NCBI GenBank assembly: GCA_026129905.1
Contig: JAHCHE010000016.1
Span: forward strand, 62,001 to 126,000
Source of the DNA: Bryobacteraceae bacterium
GTDB lineage: Bacteria; Acidobacteriota; Terriglobia; Bryobacterales; Bryobacteraceae
Direction of reading: 5' to 3'
Length of the DNA: 64,000 nt
In this document: piece after piece, positions 41,774-51,919 of the stretch
Layout: the number at the start of each line of letters is the position of its first letter
Numbering within the stretch: the first letter of the stretch is position 1
Notes under the pieces: generated by a model
The model's database searches: none
Told to the model about the DNA's origin: nothing
The model's input: only the letters and a program-made list of their open reading frames with translations
Position numbers and translations under genes: made by a program

Positions 41774-43683
41774 CGCGCGCCCTCCTGCTTTCTTAAATCA
41801 TAACCCGCTACGGCCATCGCTGGGACCGTTCCCGGCTTGTACCGGAACGGCACGCTCCTGGCCACTTCCCGGATCAGCGTCTGCGCCCGGTAGTCGTCTT
41901 TCGCCAGCGCCTCCGCGATCTGTTCCACCGTGCAATAATCCTCGAGCGTCAGGCCGCGCCCCAGCGCGTACCCCAGCATCTTCGCCGCCAGGTTGCGGAC
42001 AAAATCGTCCTTGCGGTCGAGCAGCGCCGTCTTCAACTGGTCCGGCCCGTCGAACCGGACGCCGCCGGGAAGCTCGCCCGCGGCGTCGATCGGCTTGCCC
42101 GCTTCCTCCCATCGCCACTGGCCCAGCACGTTGTAGTTCTCCAGCGCGAAGCCGAGCGGATCGATCCGGTCGTGGCACGAAGCGCAGACCGGATTCTTGC
42201 GGTGTTCGGTGAGCCGCTCGCGCAGCGTGCGCGGCGTCTCGCCTTCGTGCTCTTCCTTCAGCTCGGGCACGTCCGGCGGCGGCGGAGGCGGCGGCGTGCC
42301 GAGGATCGCCTCCATCACCCATTTGCCGCGCAGCACCGGGCTGGTGCGGTGCGGATACGACGACACCGCCAGCACGGCGGCCATGCCCAGCAGTCCTCCG
42401 CGCGGGCTGCCCTCGGGAAGCTCCGCCCGCCGCGGCTGCTGCCTCATCCGCTCGGGCAGATCGAGAGCGTAATGCTTCTCCAGCTTGTTGTTGAGGACGG
42501 TGAACGAAGAATGGAGCAGGTTCAACAGCGAGAGGTTGTCCGCCAGCAGTTCCTGAAAGAACAGGATCGGTTCGTAGCGGATGGCGCCCTGCATCTCGGC
42601 GTCATAGTAATCCGGAAACAGCGAAGGGTCCGGCTTGATGTCGCGCCCGAGTTCCCGCGTGCCGAGCCACTGCTCGACGAAGCTCTCCGCGAACTCCCTG
42701 GCGCGGACGTCCTTCAGCATCCGCTCCACCTGTTCGTCCACCACCGCCGCGTCGCGCAGCTTTCCCTGCGCCGCCAGCTCGAACAGCATCTCGTCGGGCA
42801 TGCTGCCCCAGAGGAAGTACGAGAGGCGCGAAGCCATTTCGTAGTCGCCGGCTAGCTGCGGCTCCGGCGTCGCGCCGGGCGCCTCGAGGCGGAACAGGAA
42901 ATGCGGGGAGACCAGGACGCCGGACAACGCGTAGAGGATCGCGTCGTCGAACGGGTCCCCTCGCCGCTGGGCGGCGCCGAACAGCGCGAGGTACCGCTCC
43001 ACTTCCTCGCCGCTCGCCGGACGGCGGAACGCGCGCGGGAGAAACGCCTCCAGGATCGTGCGCGCCGCCTGCTCGGCGGTGACGTCGGGACCCGGCTCGG
43101 CGATGATGAACTTCACGCGCGCCCGGGGGTCTTTCGCTCCGTACTCCAGCGCGTGCTTGGCCGCCTCCAGATATTTTTCGGCGTGGATGGGCGAAAGGAA
43201 CAGCGTCTCGGCCGCATTGTCGAATCCCTCGCCGCCCGCGCCGTCGGCGGGCAGCGCCGCGCCCGCGTTGATGTGGATGTTCAGCAGGTCGCGCATGGTG
43301 GCCGCGTATTCGCTCCGGTTCAGCCGCCGGAGCGGGAACGGCGCAGGCGAAATTCCGTCAGCGCAGGCGGCCGTCTTCAGTGTGCGGTCCAGCCAGCCGA
43401 CAAACTGCTCTCGCTGCTCCATTGCGGGCGCGGGCGCGCCCTTGGGCGGCATCTCGCCATCGCGGACGCGCGCCAGCATTTTGCTCCAGGCGCGCGGCTG
43501 CTGCTCGATACTCTCCGGCGTGGCGTACTTCGTGACGTTGAAGTCGCCGGCTGCCGACTTCCCGTGGTGGCACGCGAGGCAGTGTTTCTTCACAAGCGCC
43601 TGCGCTTCTTTGAAGGTGTACGTCTCGGCCGCCGCCGGAATGGCGAAGAGCGCCGGGAAACAGAATGTGAACAGAAACTTCAT
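41770..43683 (-). CDS. DUF1587/1595/1592/1588/1585 protein with N-terminal cytochrome c-like domain
   Basis: A 637-residue exported protein from ATG 43683 (signal peptide MKFLFTFCFPALFAIPAAAE). A planctomycete-type cytochrome c module with CLACHHGK lies at residues ~35-100, then the fixed series DUF1587 (LRRLNRSEYAATMRDLL), DUF1595 (ARTILEAFLPRAFRRPASGE), DUF1592 (YEMASRLSYFLWGSMPDEML), DUF1588 (RTSPVLRGKWVMEAILGTPP with CASCHDRIDPLGFALENY) and DUF1585 at the end. The function is not known; the hemes suggest electron transfer. A frame extension of 17 codons upstream lacks a signal sequence. It is coupled to the DUF1552 gene by a four-base overlap. Confidence 0.9.
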   Translation of the reverse strand: MKFLFTFCFPALFAIPAAAETYTFKEAQALVKKHCLACHHGKSAAGDFNVTKYATPESIEQQPRAWSKMLARVRDGEMPPKGAPAPAMEQREQFVGWLDRTLKTAACADGISPAPFPLRRLNRSEYAATMRDLLNIHINAGAALPADGAGGEGFDNAAETLFLSPIHAEKYLEAAKHALEYGAKDPRARVKFIIAEPGPDVTAEQAARTILEAFLPRAFRRPASGEEVERYLALFGAAQRRGDPFDDAILYALSGVLVSPHFLFRLEAPGATPEPQLAGDYEMASRLSYFLWGSMPDEMLFELAAQGKLRDAAVVDEQVERMLKDVRAREFAESFVEQWLGTRELGRDIKPDPSLFPDYYDAEMQGAIRYEPILFFQELLADNLSLLNLLHSSFTVLNNKLEKHYALDLPERMRQQPRRAELPEGSPRGGLLGMAAVLAVSSYPHRTSPVLRGKWVMEAILGTPPPPPPPDVPELKEEHEGETPRTLRERLTEHRKNPVCASCHDRIDPLGFALENYNVLGQWRWEEAGKPIDAAGELPGGVRFDGPDQLKTALLDRKDDFVRNLAAKMLGYALGRGLTLEDYCTVEQIAEALAKDDYRAQTLIREVARSVPFRYKPGTVPAMAVAGYDLRKQEGAR

Positions 43684-43806
43684 GCCCGCGATGGAAATGC
43701 CCAGGGTGTCGCCCCTGCCCAGGGCCGACACCACAATGATAGCAAGCGCGCCGCCGCCGCTTCAGCGGTATACTATCCCCATTCCATCTCTCCGAGAGGG
43801 GCATGC

Positions 43807-44589
43807 ATGGCGGCGCTGATCATCACGGTGGTGGCCCTCGGCCTGGCCGCGCCGGGCTTGATTCGCGCGCAGGACGCCGCCGCGGAGGACCCGCTGGCTG
43901 GGCTCGGCGCGGAGGACGTGGCGGCCGGCAAGGTCCTCTACGAGGGACACTGCGCCGCGTGTCACGCGCCGGATGGAAGCGGAGGCCGGGGCGCGAGTCT
44001 TGCTCACCCGCAACTCCGGCGCGCCGCCGACAACCGCGCCCTGGTGCGCGTCATCCGGAGCGGCATCCGCGGAACGGAAATGCCGGCCACCTGGCAGATG
44101 AGCGAACGCGAGATCCTGCGCGTCGCGGCGTACGTTCGCACGCTCGGCCGGAAGCGAGCGGAATCGCTCCCCGGAGATGCGGCGCGCGGACGCCGGCTCT
44201 ACGTCTCCAACGGCTGCTCCGGCTGTCACATCGTGCGGGGCGAGGGCGCCGGCGCCGGCCCCGAACTAACGGACGTGGGAGCGCGGCGGAATGCCGCTTA
44301 TCTGCGGGAGTCGCTGATCGCTCCGGATAAGGCCGTGCCCGAGCGGTTTCTTCTGGTGACCGCCGCCACTGCCGACGGCCGTCGCATCGAGGGCGTCCGG
44401 CTCAACGAAGACCCGTTCACGATTCAGATCCGCGACGGCGCCAACCGATTCCACTCGCTGCGAAAGCTCGAACTGGCGGAACTGAAGAGGCTGCCCGGCC
44501 GGACAACGATGCCTGCATACGCGCATCTGCCGCCTGCGGACATCGAGGACCTGGTCGCTTACCTGGCAAGTCTCCGCGGGGAACCATGA
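43807..44589 (+). CDS. Diheme cytochrome c, partner of the PQQ dehydrogenase
   Basis: A 260-residue exported protein from ATG 43807, with GAGAGGGG about five bases before it and a signal peptide (MAALIITVVALGLAAPGLIR). Two class I heme domains are present: HCAACHAPDGSGGRG near residue 50 and GCSGCHIVRGEGAGAG near residue 139, with axial Met candidates in GTEMPATW and TTMPAYAHL. Its stop overlaps the start of the quinoprotein dehydrogenase (ATGA). In such pairs the cytochrome accepts electrons from PQQ and passes them to the respiratory chain. The long upstream frame extension is antisense to the DUF1592 gene and is not coding. Confidence 0.88.
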   Translation: MAALIITVVALGLAAPGLIRAQDAAAEDPLAGLGAEDVAAGKVLYEGHCAACHAPDGSGGRGASLAHPQLRRAADNRALVRVIRSGIRGTEMPATWQMSEREILRVAAYVRTLGRKRAESLPGDAARGRRLYVSNGCSGCHIVRGEGAGAGPELTDVGARRNAAYLRESLIAPDKAVPERFLLVTAATADGRRIEGVRLNEDPFTIQIRDGANRFHSLRKLELAELKRLPGRTTMPAYAHLPPADIEDLVAYLASLRGEP

Positions 44590-46199
44590 AGAACTCATTG
44601 CCGCTCGCTCTCGCGCTGTGGCTGTGCGCGCCGGCCGCGGGGCAAGTCCCCTTCGAACGCATCCTGAAGGCGTCCTCGGAACCGGGGGCCTGGCTCACCT
44701 ACTCGGGCGCCTACGACGGTTCGCGTTTTTCCAAGCTGGACGAGATCCGTCCCGGCAACGTCGCCCGGCTCAAAGCGCGCTGGGTCTACCAGATCCGGCA
44801 GGACGGGGAGTTCGAGTGCTCGCCCATCGTCGCCGACGGGGTCATGTATGTCACGGAACCGCAGGCGGCGGTGTCGGCGCTCGACCTGGCGACAGGGCGT
44901 CCCTTGTGGCGTTGGGCGCGCCCGGTTTCCGACGACGTACTTACCCTCGGTTTCCCTCAGACCAACCGGGGCGTGGCCGTCCTGGACGAGTCGGTTTTCG
45001 TGGGCACGCTTGACGCGAAACTGGTAGCGCTCGACGCGCGTTCCGGCATCCAGCGATGGGAGACCGTCGTCGCCGAAAACAAGCTCGGCTATTCACTGAC
45101 ACTCGCTCCGCTGGCCGTCAAAAACAAGATAATCGTCGGCGTCAGCGGCGCCGAAGCGGGCATCCGCGGCTTCCTCGACGCCTATGACGCAAAGACCGGC
45201 AAGCGGGCGTGGCGATTCTGGACCATTCCCGCGCCGGGCGAGCCGGGCTCGGACACCTGGACCGGCGACGCTTGGAAAACGGGCGGCGGTTCCACCTGGG
45301 TCACCGGCGCCTACGACCCCGAGCTGAACCTCGTCTACTGGGGAACAGGCAATCCGGGGCCGGACTGGAACGGCGACGTGCGGCCGGGCGACAACCTATT
45401 CACGTGCAGCCTGGTGGCGCTGGATGCCGACACCGGCCGGCTGCGCTGGCACTTCCAGTTCACGCCGCACGACACCCACGATTGGGACGCCACGCACGTC
45501 CCGGTCCTTCTCGACGGAACCATCCGCGGGAAGCAGCGAAAGCTGGTGGCCGTGGCCAACCGCAACGCCTTCTACTACGTGCTGGACCGCGCGACCGGCG
45601 AATTCCTCTCCGGGACGCCCTACGCGAAGCAGACCTGGGCCAAGGGCTTGGACGACCGCGGCCGGCCGATCGTCATACCGGGGACCGACCCGACGCCGGA
45701 AGGCAACCTGGTGTGGCCGAGCCTGAACGGGTCCACGGTCTGGTTCAGTCCGGCGTACAGCCCGTTGACGCGCCTGTTCTACGTAGCCACGCGCGAGAGG
45801 GGCAGCATTTACTACAAAGGCGAGGCGATCTACAGGCCCGGCACGCAGTTCATGGGCGGCGGCGAGCGCGCCTTGCCGGACGACGAATCGTGGGGCGCCA
45901 TCCGCGCGCTGGAAGTGGAAACGGGCCGCCTGAAGTGGGAGTTCCCGCTGCATTCGCCGCCCTGGGCCGGCGTCCTGGCCACCGCCGGAGGTCTGGTTTT
46001 CAGCGGCTCGAACGAGGGCAACTTTTTCGCCCTGGACGCCGCCACCGGCAAGCCGCTATGGGATTTTCAGGCAGGCGCGCAGGTCCGTTCCAACCCGATC
46101 TCTTTCCTCATCGACGGCCGCCAGCACGTCGCCGCCGGCGCCGGCAAGACCCTGTTCGTCTTCGGCCTGGATGGGAGCGGAGAGTATAGCGGAGAGTAA
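44586..46199 (+). CDS. PQQ-dependent dehydrogenase (quinoprotein alcohol/sugar dehydrogenase family)
   Basis: A 537-residue exported protein (leader MKNSLPLALALWLCAPAAGQ). It has the eight-blade propeller typical of the family, with tryptophan-docking motifs such as LDLATGRPLWRWARPVSD, LDARSGIQRWETVVAENKLG, LEVETGRLKWEFPLHSP and LDAATGKPLWDFQAGAQ. The catalytic region is recognisable in TGDAWKTGGGSTWVTGAYDP, VYWGTGNPGPDWNGD and FTPHDTHDWDATHVP. No adjacent double Cys of methanol-type enzymes was noticed. The substrate, probably an alcohol or sugar, is not readable. Electrons would go to the coupled diheme cytochrome. PQQ synthesis genes are not in the window. Confidence 0.9.
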   Translation: MKNSLPLALALWLCAPAAGQVPFERILKASSEPGAWLTYSGAYDGSRFSKLDEIRPGNVARLKARWVYQIRQDGEFECSPIVADGVMYVTEPQAAVSALDLATGRPLWRWARPVSDDVLTLGFPQTNRGVAVLDESVFVGTLDAKLVALDARSGIQRWETVVAENKLGYSLTLAPLAVKNKIIVGVSGAEAGIRGFLDAYDAKTGKRAWRFWTIPAPGEPGSDTWTGDAWKTGGGSTWVTGAYDPELNLVYWGTGNPGPDWNGDVRPGDNLFTCSLVALDADTGRLRWHFQFTPHDTHDWDATHVPVLLDGTIRGKQRKLVAVANRNAFYYVLDRATGEFLSGTPYAKQTWAKGLDDRGRPIVIPGTDPTPEGNLVWPSLNGSTVWFSPAYSPLTRLFYVATRERGSIYYKGEAIYRPGTQFMGGGERALPDDESWGAIRALEVETGRLKWEFPLHSPPWAGVLATAGGLVFSGSNEGNFFALDAATGKPLWDFQAGAQVRSNPISFLIDGRQHVAAGAGKTLFVFGLDGSGEYSGE

Positions 46200-46211
46200 T
46201 GCCGCCTCGTC

Positions 46212-46934
46212 TCATTCGACCGCCTTCCGCTCTGCCTTTCGCCAAGGTCCAGACGGCTCCCAAATCAACGCATTGCGTTCTTGTTGGCGGGCCTGTTCGA
46301 CCACCGGCATCAGGAATCGGATGAGCACCGGTCCGATGGCATCGAGAGCAGGCGTGTCGTGCAATCCGAGCCGTTTGCAGAACGCGGCCCACTGTGTCCT
46401 CTTTACCGTGTCCAACAGAAACTCATCGGTCAGGGCGACTGGCGGAGTCGCCGGGAGGCCCGTACGCCTCTGCTCGAAGGTTCTGCGAATCGACTGAGAG
46501 AGGCGGGCGGCATCAAAGTGCTGCGTGATGGCGAACGTCCATATGTCAAAGAAGTCTTTCATCCGGCTGTTCGCCATGCCGAGAGCGACCATCGCCTGAA
46601 GCTTCTCGGCGATTACGGCCTCCGGTGGGTATGCGCGGATAACCGGGGCATCGAGAGGCAGCAGGGTTGGAAACGGCAGTTCGGCTGGCGCCGGATCAAC
46701 GGCGTCGCCGAATCCAACGTCGATCTGCATAGTCGCACGTGCGCCGTCCAGGCTTGCGGCAACCCACACCCTGACGCCCTCGTATTCCTTGTGTTTCGAT
46801 CCCGCCAGACGGTACAGGAAGCGCTCAATGATCCATCGGCCGAGGAGAAACTGGAAATCCTCGCCGCGGGTTCTCGCCAGCGCGAGGAGTTTCGCGCGGT
46901 GTGAGGCGGCGACATTCCGGATCTGCTTCTTCAT
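46212..46934 (-). pseudogene. abiEii: AbiEii toxin with in-frame loss of its nucleotidyltransferase core
   Basis: A 240-residue product of the type IV toxin family. The start (FQFLLGRWIIERFLYRLAGS) and the C-terminal two thirds (GVRVWVAASLDGARATMQID, VGFGDAVDPAPAELPFPTLL, AEKLQAMVALGMANSRMKDF) match AbiEii proteins closely. Between SKH and EYEGVRV the family normally has about 70 residues with FVLKGALL and the PTRDIDLLG metal-binding motif; all of this is absent, yet the frame is kept. The protein therefore should lack nucleotide-transfer activity. I call it a likely inactive toxin. It overlaps the AbiEi stop by four bases, so the pair is otherwise in place. Confidence 0.8.
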
Positions 46935-47536
46935 ACTGCCGACTCGAGGTATGGCCGAATCACGTTGGCTACACGGCAGACCTTGGCGAATCGATGGATC
47001 TCATCCACGGTCGCCTTCCGCTTGCGCAGGGTATCGCGCAGGGCTTCGATCGCCACATCGATTCCGATTTTGTTCCGGTACTTGAAACAGTCAGCCACGG
47101 TTTTGGCCGGGCAATAAATCCGGACCGGAACGCCCTCGATAAAGTGTGTTTCGATTCCTTCGAGGAGAGCCTGGCCGGAGAATCGTACGGCGCGGAGCGC
47201 CGGAGATTCGATCGATGGCTTGTGCGCCTTGAAGTCGATCGCCATCCAAATCTCATGCGGGTCCTGGGTGGTTAGACCGTGGAACCGAAGAGCCGAGAGG
47301 AGGCAGACGACTCCTCGGGGGACAAGTTTGGCAGCTATGGCCAGGCTGTGATGTTCCGTCACGGACGAATCGGCGAGTGCGTAGACGCCCCGAGCGGGAC
47401 GCACGAGGAGCCCCTGCCGGTAAAGGCGGAGCAGAAACTCCCGGGCGATTCCGAGCGCCTCAACATCACGCGGACGGACCAGCGGTTGGCTGGCCGCAAG
47501 GCTCAGAATCCGTTCGGTAGCGAGGCGAGTTGCCAT
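46931..47536 (-). CDS. abiEi: AbiEi antitoxin / transcriptional regulator
   Basis: A 201-residue protein from ATG 47536 (GGAAAG about five bases before it); ATG 47548 would add MERN. The N-terminal winged helix reads TERILSLAASQPLVRPRDVE, then EFLLRLYRQGLLVRPARGVY and ALADSSVTEHHSLA, the typical AbiEi_4 region. The C-terminal domain has VVCLLSALRFHGLTTQDPHE, FIEGVPVRIYCPAKTVADCF and KYRNKIGIDVAIEALRDTLR. AbiEi represses its own operon and counteracts AbiEii. With a defective toxin gene next to it, it may persist as a free repressor. Family assignment is firm. Confidence 0.9.
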   Translation of the reverse strand: MATRLATERILSLAASQPLVRPRDVEALGIAREFLLRLYRQGLLVRPARGVYALADSSVTEHHSLAIAAKLVPRGVVCLLSALRFHGLTTQDPHEIWMAIDFKAHKPSIESPALRAVRFSGQALLEGIETHFIEGVPVRIYCPAKTVADCFKYRNKIGIDVAIEALRDTLRKRKATVDEIHRFAKVCRVANVIRPYLESAV

Positions 47537-47656
47537 GTTTCTTTCCATCGGTAGTCTCGCGTATCTACCGACACTTTGCAAACTGACCTTCCGGCAGCCT
47601 TGGCGCCTCCGGAACAGACCTCCACAGTGAGCGATCTTTGGCCCAGCGGAACGATC

Positions 47657-47687
47657 TACGACATAATCCCGTGGTCAGATTCACGCC
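47657..47687 (+). repeat. 31-bp direct repeat, copy 1
   Basis: The sequence starting TACGACATAATCCCGTGGTC and ending ATTCACGCC matches 52165-52195 at 29 of 31 positions, same orientation. No further similarity on either side. The two copies enclose the IS110 scrap and the RCC1 gene. It also contains CATAAT (TATAAT in copy 2), so a promoter role is possible. Confidence 0.6.
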
Positions 47688-47976
47688 TGTTGGAAGCGGC
47701 GCGGCTGCGCTTCGAACTGCTGCTGGTAAATCCGCAGACGGTGCCCGCGCTGCGCGGCCACAAGACCGATCGCATCGATGCGGCCCGCATCGCCGAGTTT
47801 CTGCAGTATGTGGTCTGCTGCGAGGCAGTTTCGTGCCTCCGCGGCCGATCCGCGCGTTGCGCGACCTGACCCGCATGCGCGCGCACGCGCAGCAGGATCG
47901 CAATCCGGTGATCAACCGCATTGCCCGTCTGCTGGAAACGCTTGCATTCACGCGCGAAACCAGAAACTTCACGGGC
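47687..47976 (+). pseudogene. IS110-family transposase fragment, frameshifted
   Basis: One frame reads FELLLVNPQTVPALRGHKTD then RIDAARIAEFLQY, the DEDD-type N-terminal domain of IS110 transposases. Near 47812 the match continues in another frame: GLLRGSFVPPRPIRALRDLT, then RMRAHAQQDRNPVINRIARL. An apparent two-base duplication (GT in TATGTGGTCTG) explains the shift. The start of the protein and the whole C-terminal serine domain are missing, so the piece is inactive. The following 270 bases to 48246 hold no recognisable gene and become A+T-rich toward the RCC1 promoter. Confidence 0.75.
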
Positions 47977-48194
47977 CCGATCCGCCATCTGTCCCGTAGT
48001 CAATGAGACAAATTCGGAGAGTTTTCGAAGAAGGACTGGCAACCGGATGTTCGCCGCCTGCGCGCCGATCGCGCAAGACGTTCTCCCGGGGGGGCGAACA
48101 GGCTTTTGCCTTCCCAGCAGCATACTGGACTCTCATATCCACTATTTGCGCACCCTATCTCCGCGAATCCCTCGATTAAAAGGGTATACAGCTC

Positions 48195-48240
48195 TTGATA
48201 TCTCTAGACCTTAGGTATAATATTTCCCCCGGAGAGGAGG
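48195..48240 (+). promoter_or_regulatory. Promoter and ribosome-binding site of the RCC1-repeat gene
   Basis: TTGATA (48195-48200) and a perfect TATAAT (48216-48221) are separated by 15 bases, short but usable. The leader then has GGAGAGGAGG (48231-48240), an unusually strong ribosome-binding site six bases before ATG 48247. The patch is A+T-rich relative to the window. Confidence 0.6.
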
Positions 48241-48246
48241 AGAGTC

Positions 48247-51200
48247 ATGGCAGTTCTGGAACGGCCCAGCTATCTCCACCGAAGTTTCCGGATTGTTTCG
48301 CTGCTGCTACCGTTGTTCTTTGCAGCCGTTGGCAGCGCCGCACCTGCCGAGCCGCTGGAAAACGTCAGGGCTTGGGGTAACAACGAGTCCGGGCAGCTTG
48401 GCAATGGTCAGGGCTCTTGGACGGTTGACAGCAACGTTCCGGTGCAGGTTAGCGGCCTCACTAACGCACGAGCCGTATCCGGGGGGACCAGCCACAGCCT
48501 CGCGTTGACGAACGTCGGCAGGGTCTGGGCTTGGGGTAAGAACGACCGTGGCCAGCTCGGCAACGGCACTTACGTGACCAGCGACGTGCCGGTAATGGTA
48601 AGCAACCTCGCGTTCGTACAGGCGATCACGTCCGGCAGCGAGCAATCTTGCCCTCTGGGGCGGCGTTGTCTGGGCTTGGGGCGCAAACGACTTTGGTCGG
48701 CTCGGCACTGGGGACAACGTTGACCGCAATGTGCCAGTGCCGGTGGCCAACTTGACCGGAACGGTAGTGGCGATTGTCGCGGGCGGCGCCCGCAGCCTCG
48801 CCCTGAAAAGTGACGGTACCGTTTGGGAGTGGGGAGCGTGGGCCGGCGCACAGGTGCTGGTTGGCAGTAACCTTCCCGTGCCTGTGACCAGCCTCACTCA
48901 AGTGACTGCGATTGCGACGTCCGGAGCGCACGTTCTGGTGCTTAAGAGCGATCAGACGGTTTGGGGGTGGGGGTACGGCAGCAATTCGCCGGTGCAGGTG
49001 ACCAGCTTAACCGGAGTGCTGGGAATCGCCGCGGGGAGTTGGCACAGCTTAGCCCTGAAGAGCGACCACACCGTCTGGGCGTGGGGAACAAACTACTACG
49101 GGCAGCTTGGCAATGGCACGAACAACGATAGCAACCTGCCGGTCCTGGTGAGCGGGTTGACCGATGTGGCGGCTGTCAGCGCGCAGGGTGTTCACAGTCT
49201 TGCGCTGAAGAGCGACCATACACTCATGGCGTGGGGATCCGGTGGGTATGGCGCGCTTGGCAACGGCACTAGCGCTGATAGCAACGTGCCAGTGGCGGTG
49301 AATACCTTGACCGGTGTGACGACGTTTGCAGTGGGCACTAACCACACCTTGGCGGTGAAGAGCGATGGCACGGTATGGGCGTGGGGTTACAACGAGTGGG
49401 GAACGCTGGGAAATGGCACAAGCTGGTATCGCAATATGCCCGTCGCGGTAACCGGCCTCACCGGCATCGTGTCCGTGGACGCAAGCGAAGGGCTTTGGGA
49501 TTGGGAATCCTTTAGAAGTCACAGCCTCGCGCTCACAAGCGACGGCAAAGTCTGGGCGTGGGGAAATGGGTCGGAGGGACAGTTCGGCAACGGGACGAGG
49601 AATCGGAGTGATGTATCGGTGCCAGTGAGTAACCTGACGGGCGCGGTGGCGATTGCGGCAGGCGGTAGACACAGTGTGGCACTTGAGGGGGACGGCACGG
49701 TCTGGGCGTGGGGCTGGAACCGGCTTGGACAACTTGGCGACGGAAGCAACACCGATAGTACAGTGCCCGTCGCCGTGCACAACTTGACTGAGGCAGTAGC
49801 GGTTGCGGCAGGCGGCGCCCACAGTTTGGCGCTTGAACGTGATGGCGCCGTCTGGGCCTGGGGATACAACCAATCGGGACAGCTTGGGAACGGTGGCAAC
49901 ACCCACGCCAACCTGCCAGTCCGGGTGACCAACTTGGGAGGCGTGGTGGCGATTGCAGCGGGCGACTCCCACAGCTTGGCGCTGAAAAGCGATGGAACGG
50001 TATGGGCTTGGGGGTGGAACCCGGATGGCCAGCTTGGCAACGGCGCGACAGCGGGAAGCAACGTGCCGGTTCAGGTGAGCAACCTGACGAAGGTGGTGAC
50101 GATCGCGGCAGGTGGTGGGCAGAGCATGGCGGTCGATACTGACGGCACGGCTTGGGCTTGGGGAGAAGGATACGCCACGCTGCCTGCGCCGGTAAGCAGC
50201 CTCCCCGGAGCGGTCGCTTTGGCTATCGGCTCGTGGCACAGCCTCGCGCTCATGAAGGACGGCGCCGTAGTGGCTTGGGGATCCAACGAGTATGGCCAAC
50301 TCGGCAACGGCAGCTATACCAGCAGCAACGTGCCGGCCAGCAACGTGCCGGCGCCGGTTAGCAACCTCACGGGGGCGGTGGCGATTGGCGCAGGGATAAC
50401 CCACAGCCTTGCTGTGCTGGCGATTGGGATCCCGGTTCTCACCCTTGACCCCGCGGCGATCATTTTCGGCAATCAGGCGATTGGCGCAGACAGCGCGCCT
50501 CGCCTCATCACGCTCTTCAACGGCGGCGCCGCTCCGTTGCGCATACACTCCGTGACGCTCACCGGCATGCACTCCAACGAATTCAGCGTCGCCGATACCT
50601 GCGGCGGGACGACCGTGGCGGCGGGCGACACATGCGCGTTTAACGTGCGCTTCCGTCCTCTCACAGCGGGGAGCAGCAATGCCGCTTTGCTCGTTACGAG
50701 TAATGCGCCCGGCAGCGCGCATCTTGTTACGCTCGGGGGTACCGGTATGGCTTTACCGGGCGTTCCGGCGAACCCGTCGCCGGCTAATAACGCCACTGGA
50801 GTATCGCTGACCCTAACCCTCACCTGGACCGGGGGCAGCGGCGCCACCTCTCATGATGTCTACTTCGGCACGGTATCCCCGCCGCCGTTCATCACCAACA
50901 CGACCACCGCCAACTACTCTCCCGGGACGCTCACTGCCGACACTACCTATTACTGGAAGTGCGTCGCCAAGAACGGCGCCGGCGAGACGTCCTCGGCTAC
51001 GTGGTCATTCCGTACGGTTGCGGGGCCCGGCGCGCCATCGAACCCTGCGCCCGCCCACGGCGCGACAAGCGTACGACTCGATACGACACTCTCCTGGACG
51101 GGCGGCAGCGGCGCCACCTCGCATGACGTCTACTTTGGCGCGACCTCGCCCCCGCCCTTTGTCACGAACACCACCAGCGGAACGTACAAGCCCGGGGCCC

Positions 51201-51919
51201 TGAACAGGAACACGACTTACTACTGGAAGTGCGTGGCAAAGAACAGCGGCGGCGAGACAAGTTCTTCCTTGTGGAGGTTCACTACTGACGTTGGACCGCC
51301 GCTGATTGCGCCCACGCTTTTGTCACCAGCCCACCGCGCAACCAATGTTTCACTGACGCCGAGGTTCACATGGACTCCCGTTACCAAAGCGGAGCTTTAC
51401 CACGTCGTGATGATCGAGTCGACTTCGGATCTGCGTGCTCTTGTTCGAGCGGTAGACACGCCTAACCCGTATCTTGAGGTTTGGCGGTATTCCTGGGCCT
51501 TTGCCACCGGGTCAGTGGTGCGTTGGCACGTAACGACGATTCGCTCAGGTTGGGGCTACGGCGAGGCTTCTCCCGACTGGATATTCTGGACCCAGCTCAA
51601 CCCGAACGCGCCGGCGAGTCCCTCTCCGGCCAACGGCGCCGCCAGCGTATCCCAGACCCCCACCCTGACGTGGAACGCGGCTGCCGGAGCAACCTCCTAT
51701 GATGTCTTTGTCAGCACCTCAAACAGCGTCGGTCCTCTGGCCACCGCGTCAGTCGCCAGTTCAAATTCAATCGGAGTTCACACGATTGTGGGACACACAA
51801 GTAAAACCGCCTTCAAACCCGGCAAACTCCGGGCGAAGACGAAGTACTATTGGCGCACCGTCGCCAAGAGCAAAACCGGTGAAAAGGCATCGGCTACCTG
51901 GTGGTTCAAGACGCGATAG
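48247..51919 (+). pseudogene. Giant secreted RCC1-repeat / Ig-like protein, split by one frameshift
   Basis: ATG 48247 opens a signal-peptide protein (SFRIVSLLLPLFFAAVGSAA) with RCC1 repeats. Near 48645 the repeat consensus leaves the frame (HSLAL expected, a two-base deletion) and continues in the frame that ends at 51919; 3673 bases plus two gives 1224 whole codons. I count 14 RCC1 units (VWAWGxNxxGQLGNG type), enough for two seven-blade propellers, three of them short. Then come an ASPM/HYDIN-like Ig domain (FGNQAIGADSAPRLITLFNG, CGGTTVAAGDTCAFNVRFRP) and four FN3-like domains; two neighbours are near copies (TWTGGSGATSHDVYFG / SWTGGSGATSHDVYFG). The broken frame leaves a 158-residue stub and a leaderless 1062-residue rest. 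Confidence 0.85.

Noticed and set aside
42901-43806. 300-codon N-terminal extension of the diheme cytochrome
   Set aside because: It is antisense to the DUF1592 protein and lacks a signal sequence; ATG 43807 has a good ribosome-binding site and leader.
48730-50400. CRISPR-like or tandem DNA repeat array
   Set aside because: The periodic similarity is coding RCC1 repeats of about 150-165 bases with synonymous drift, not short identical repeats with unique spacers.
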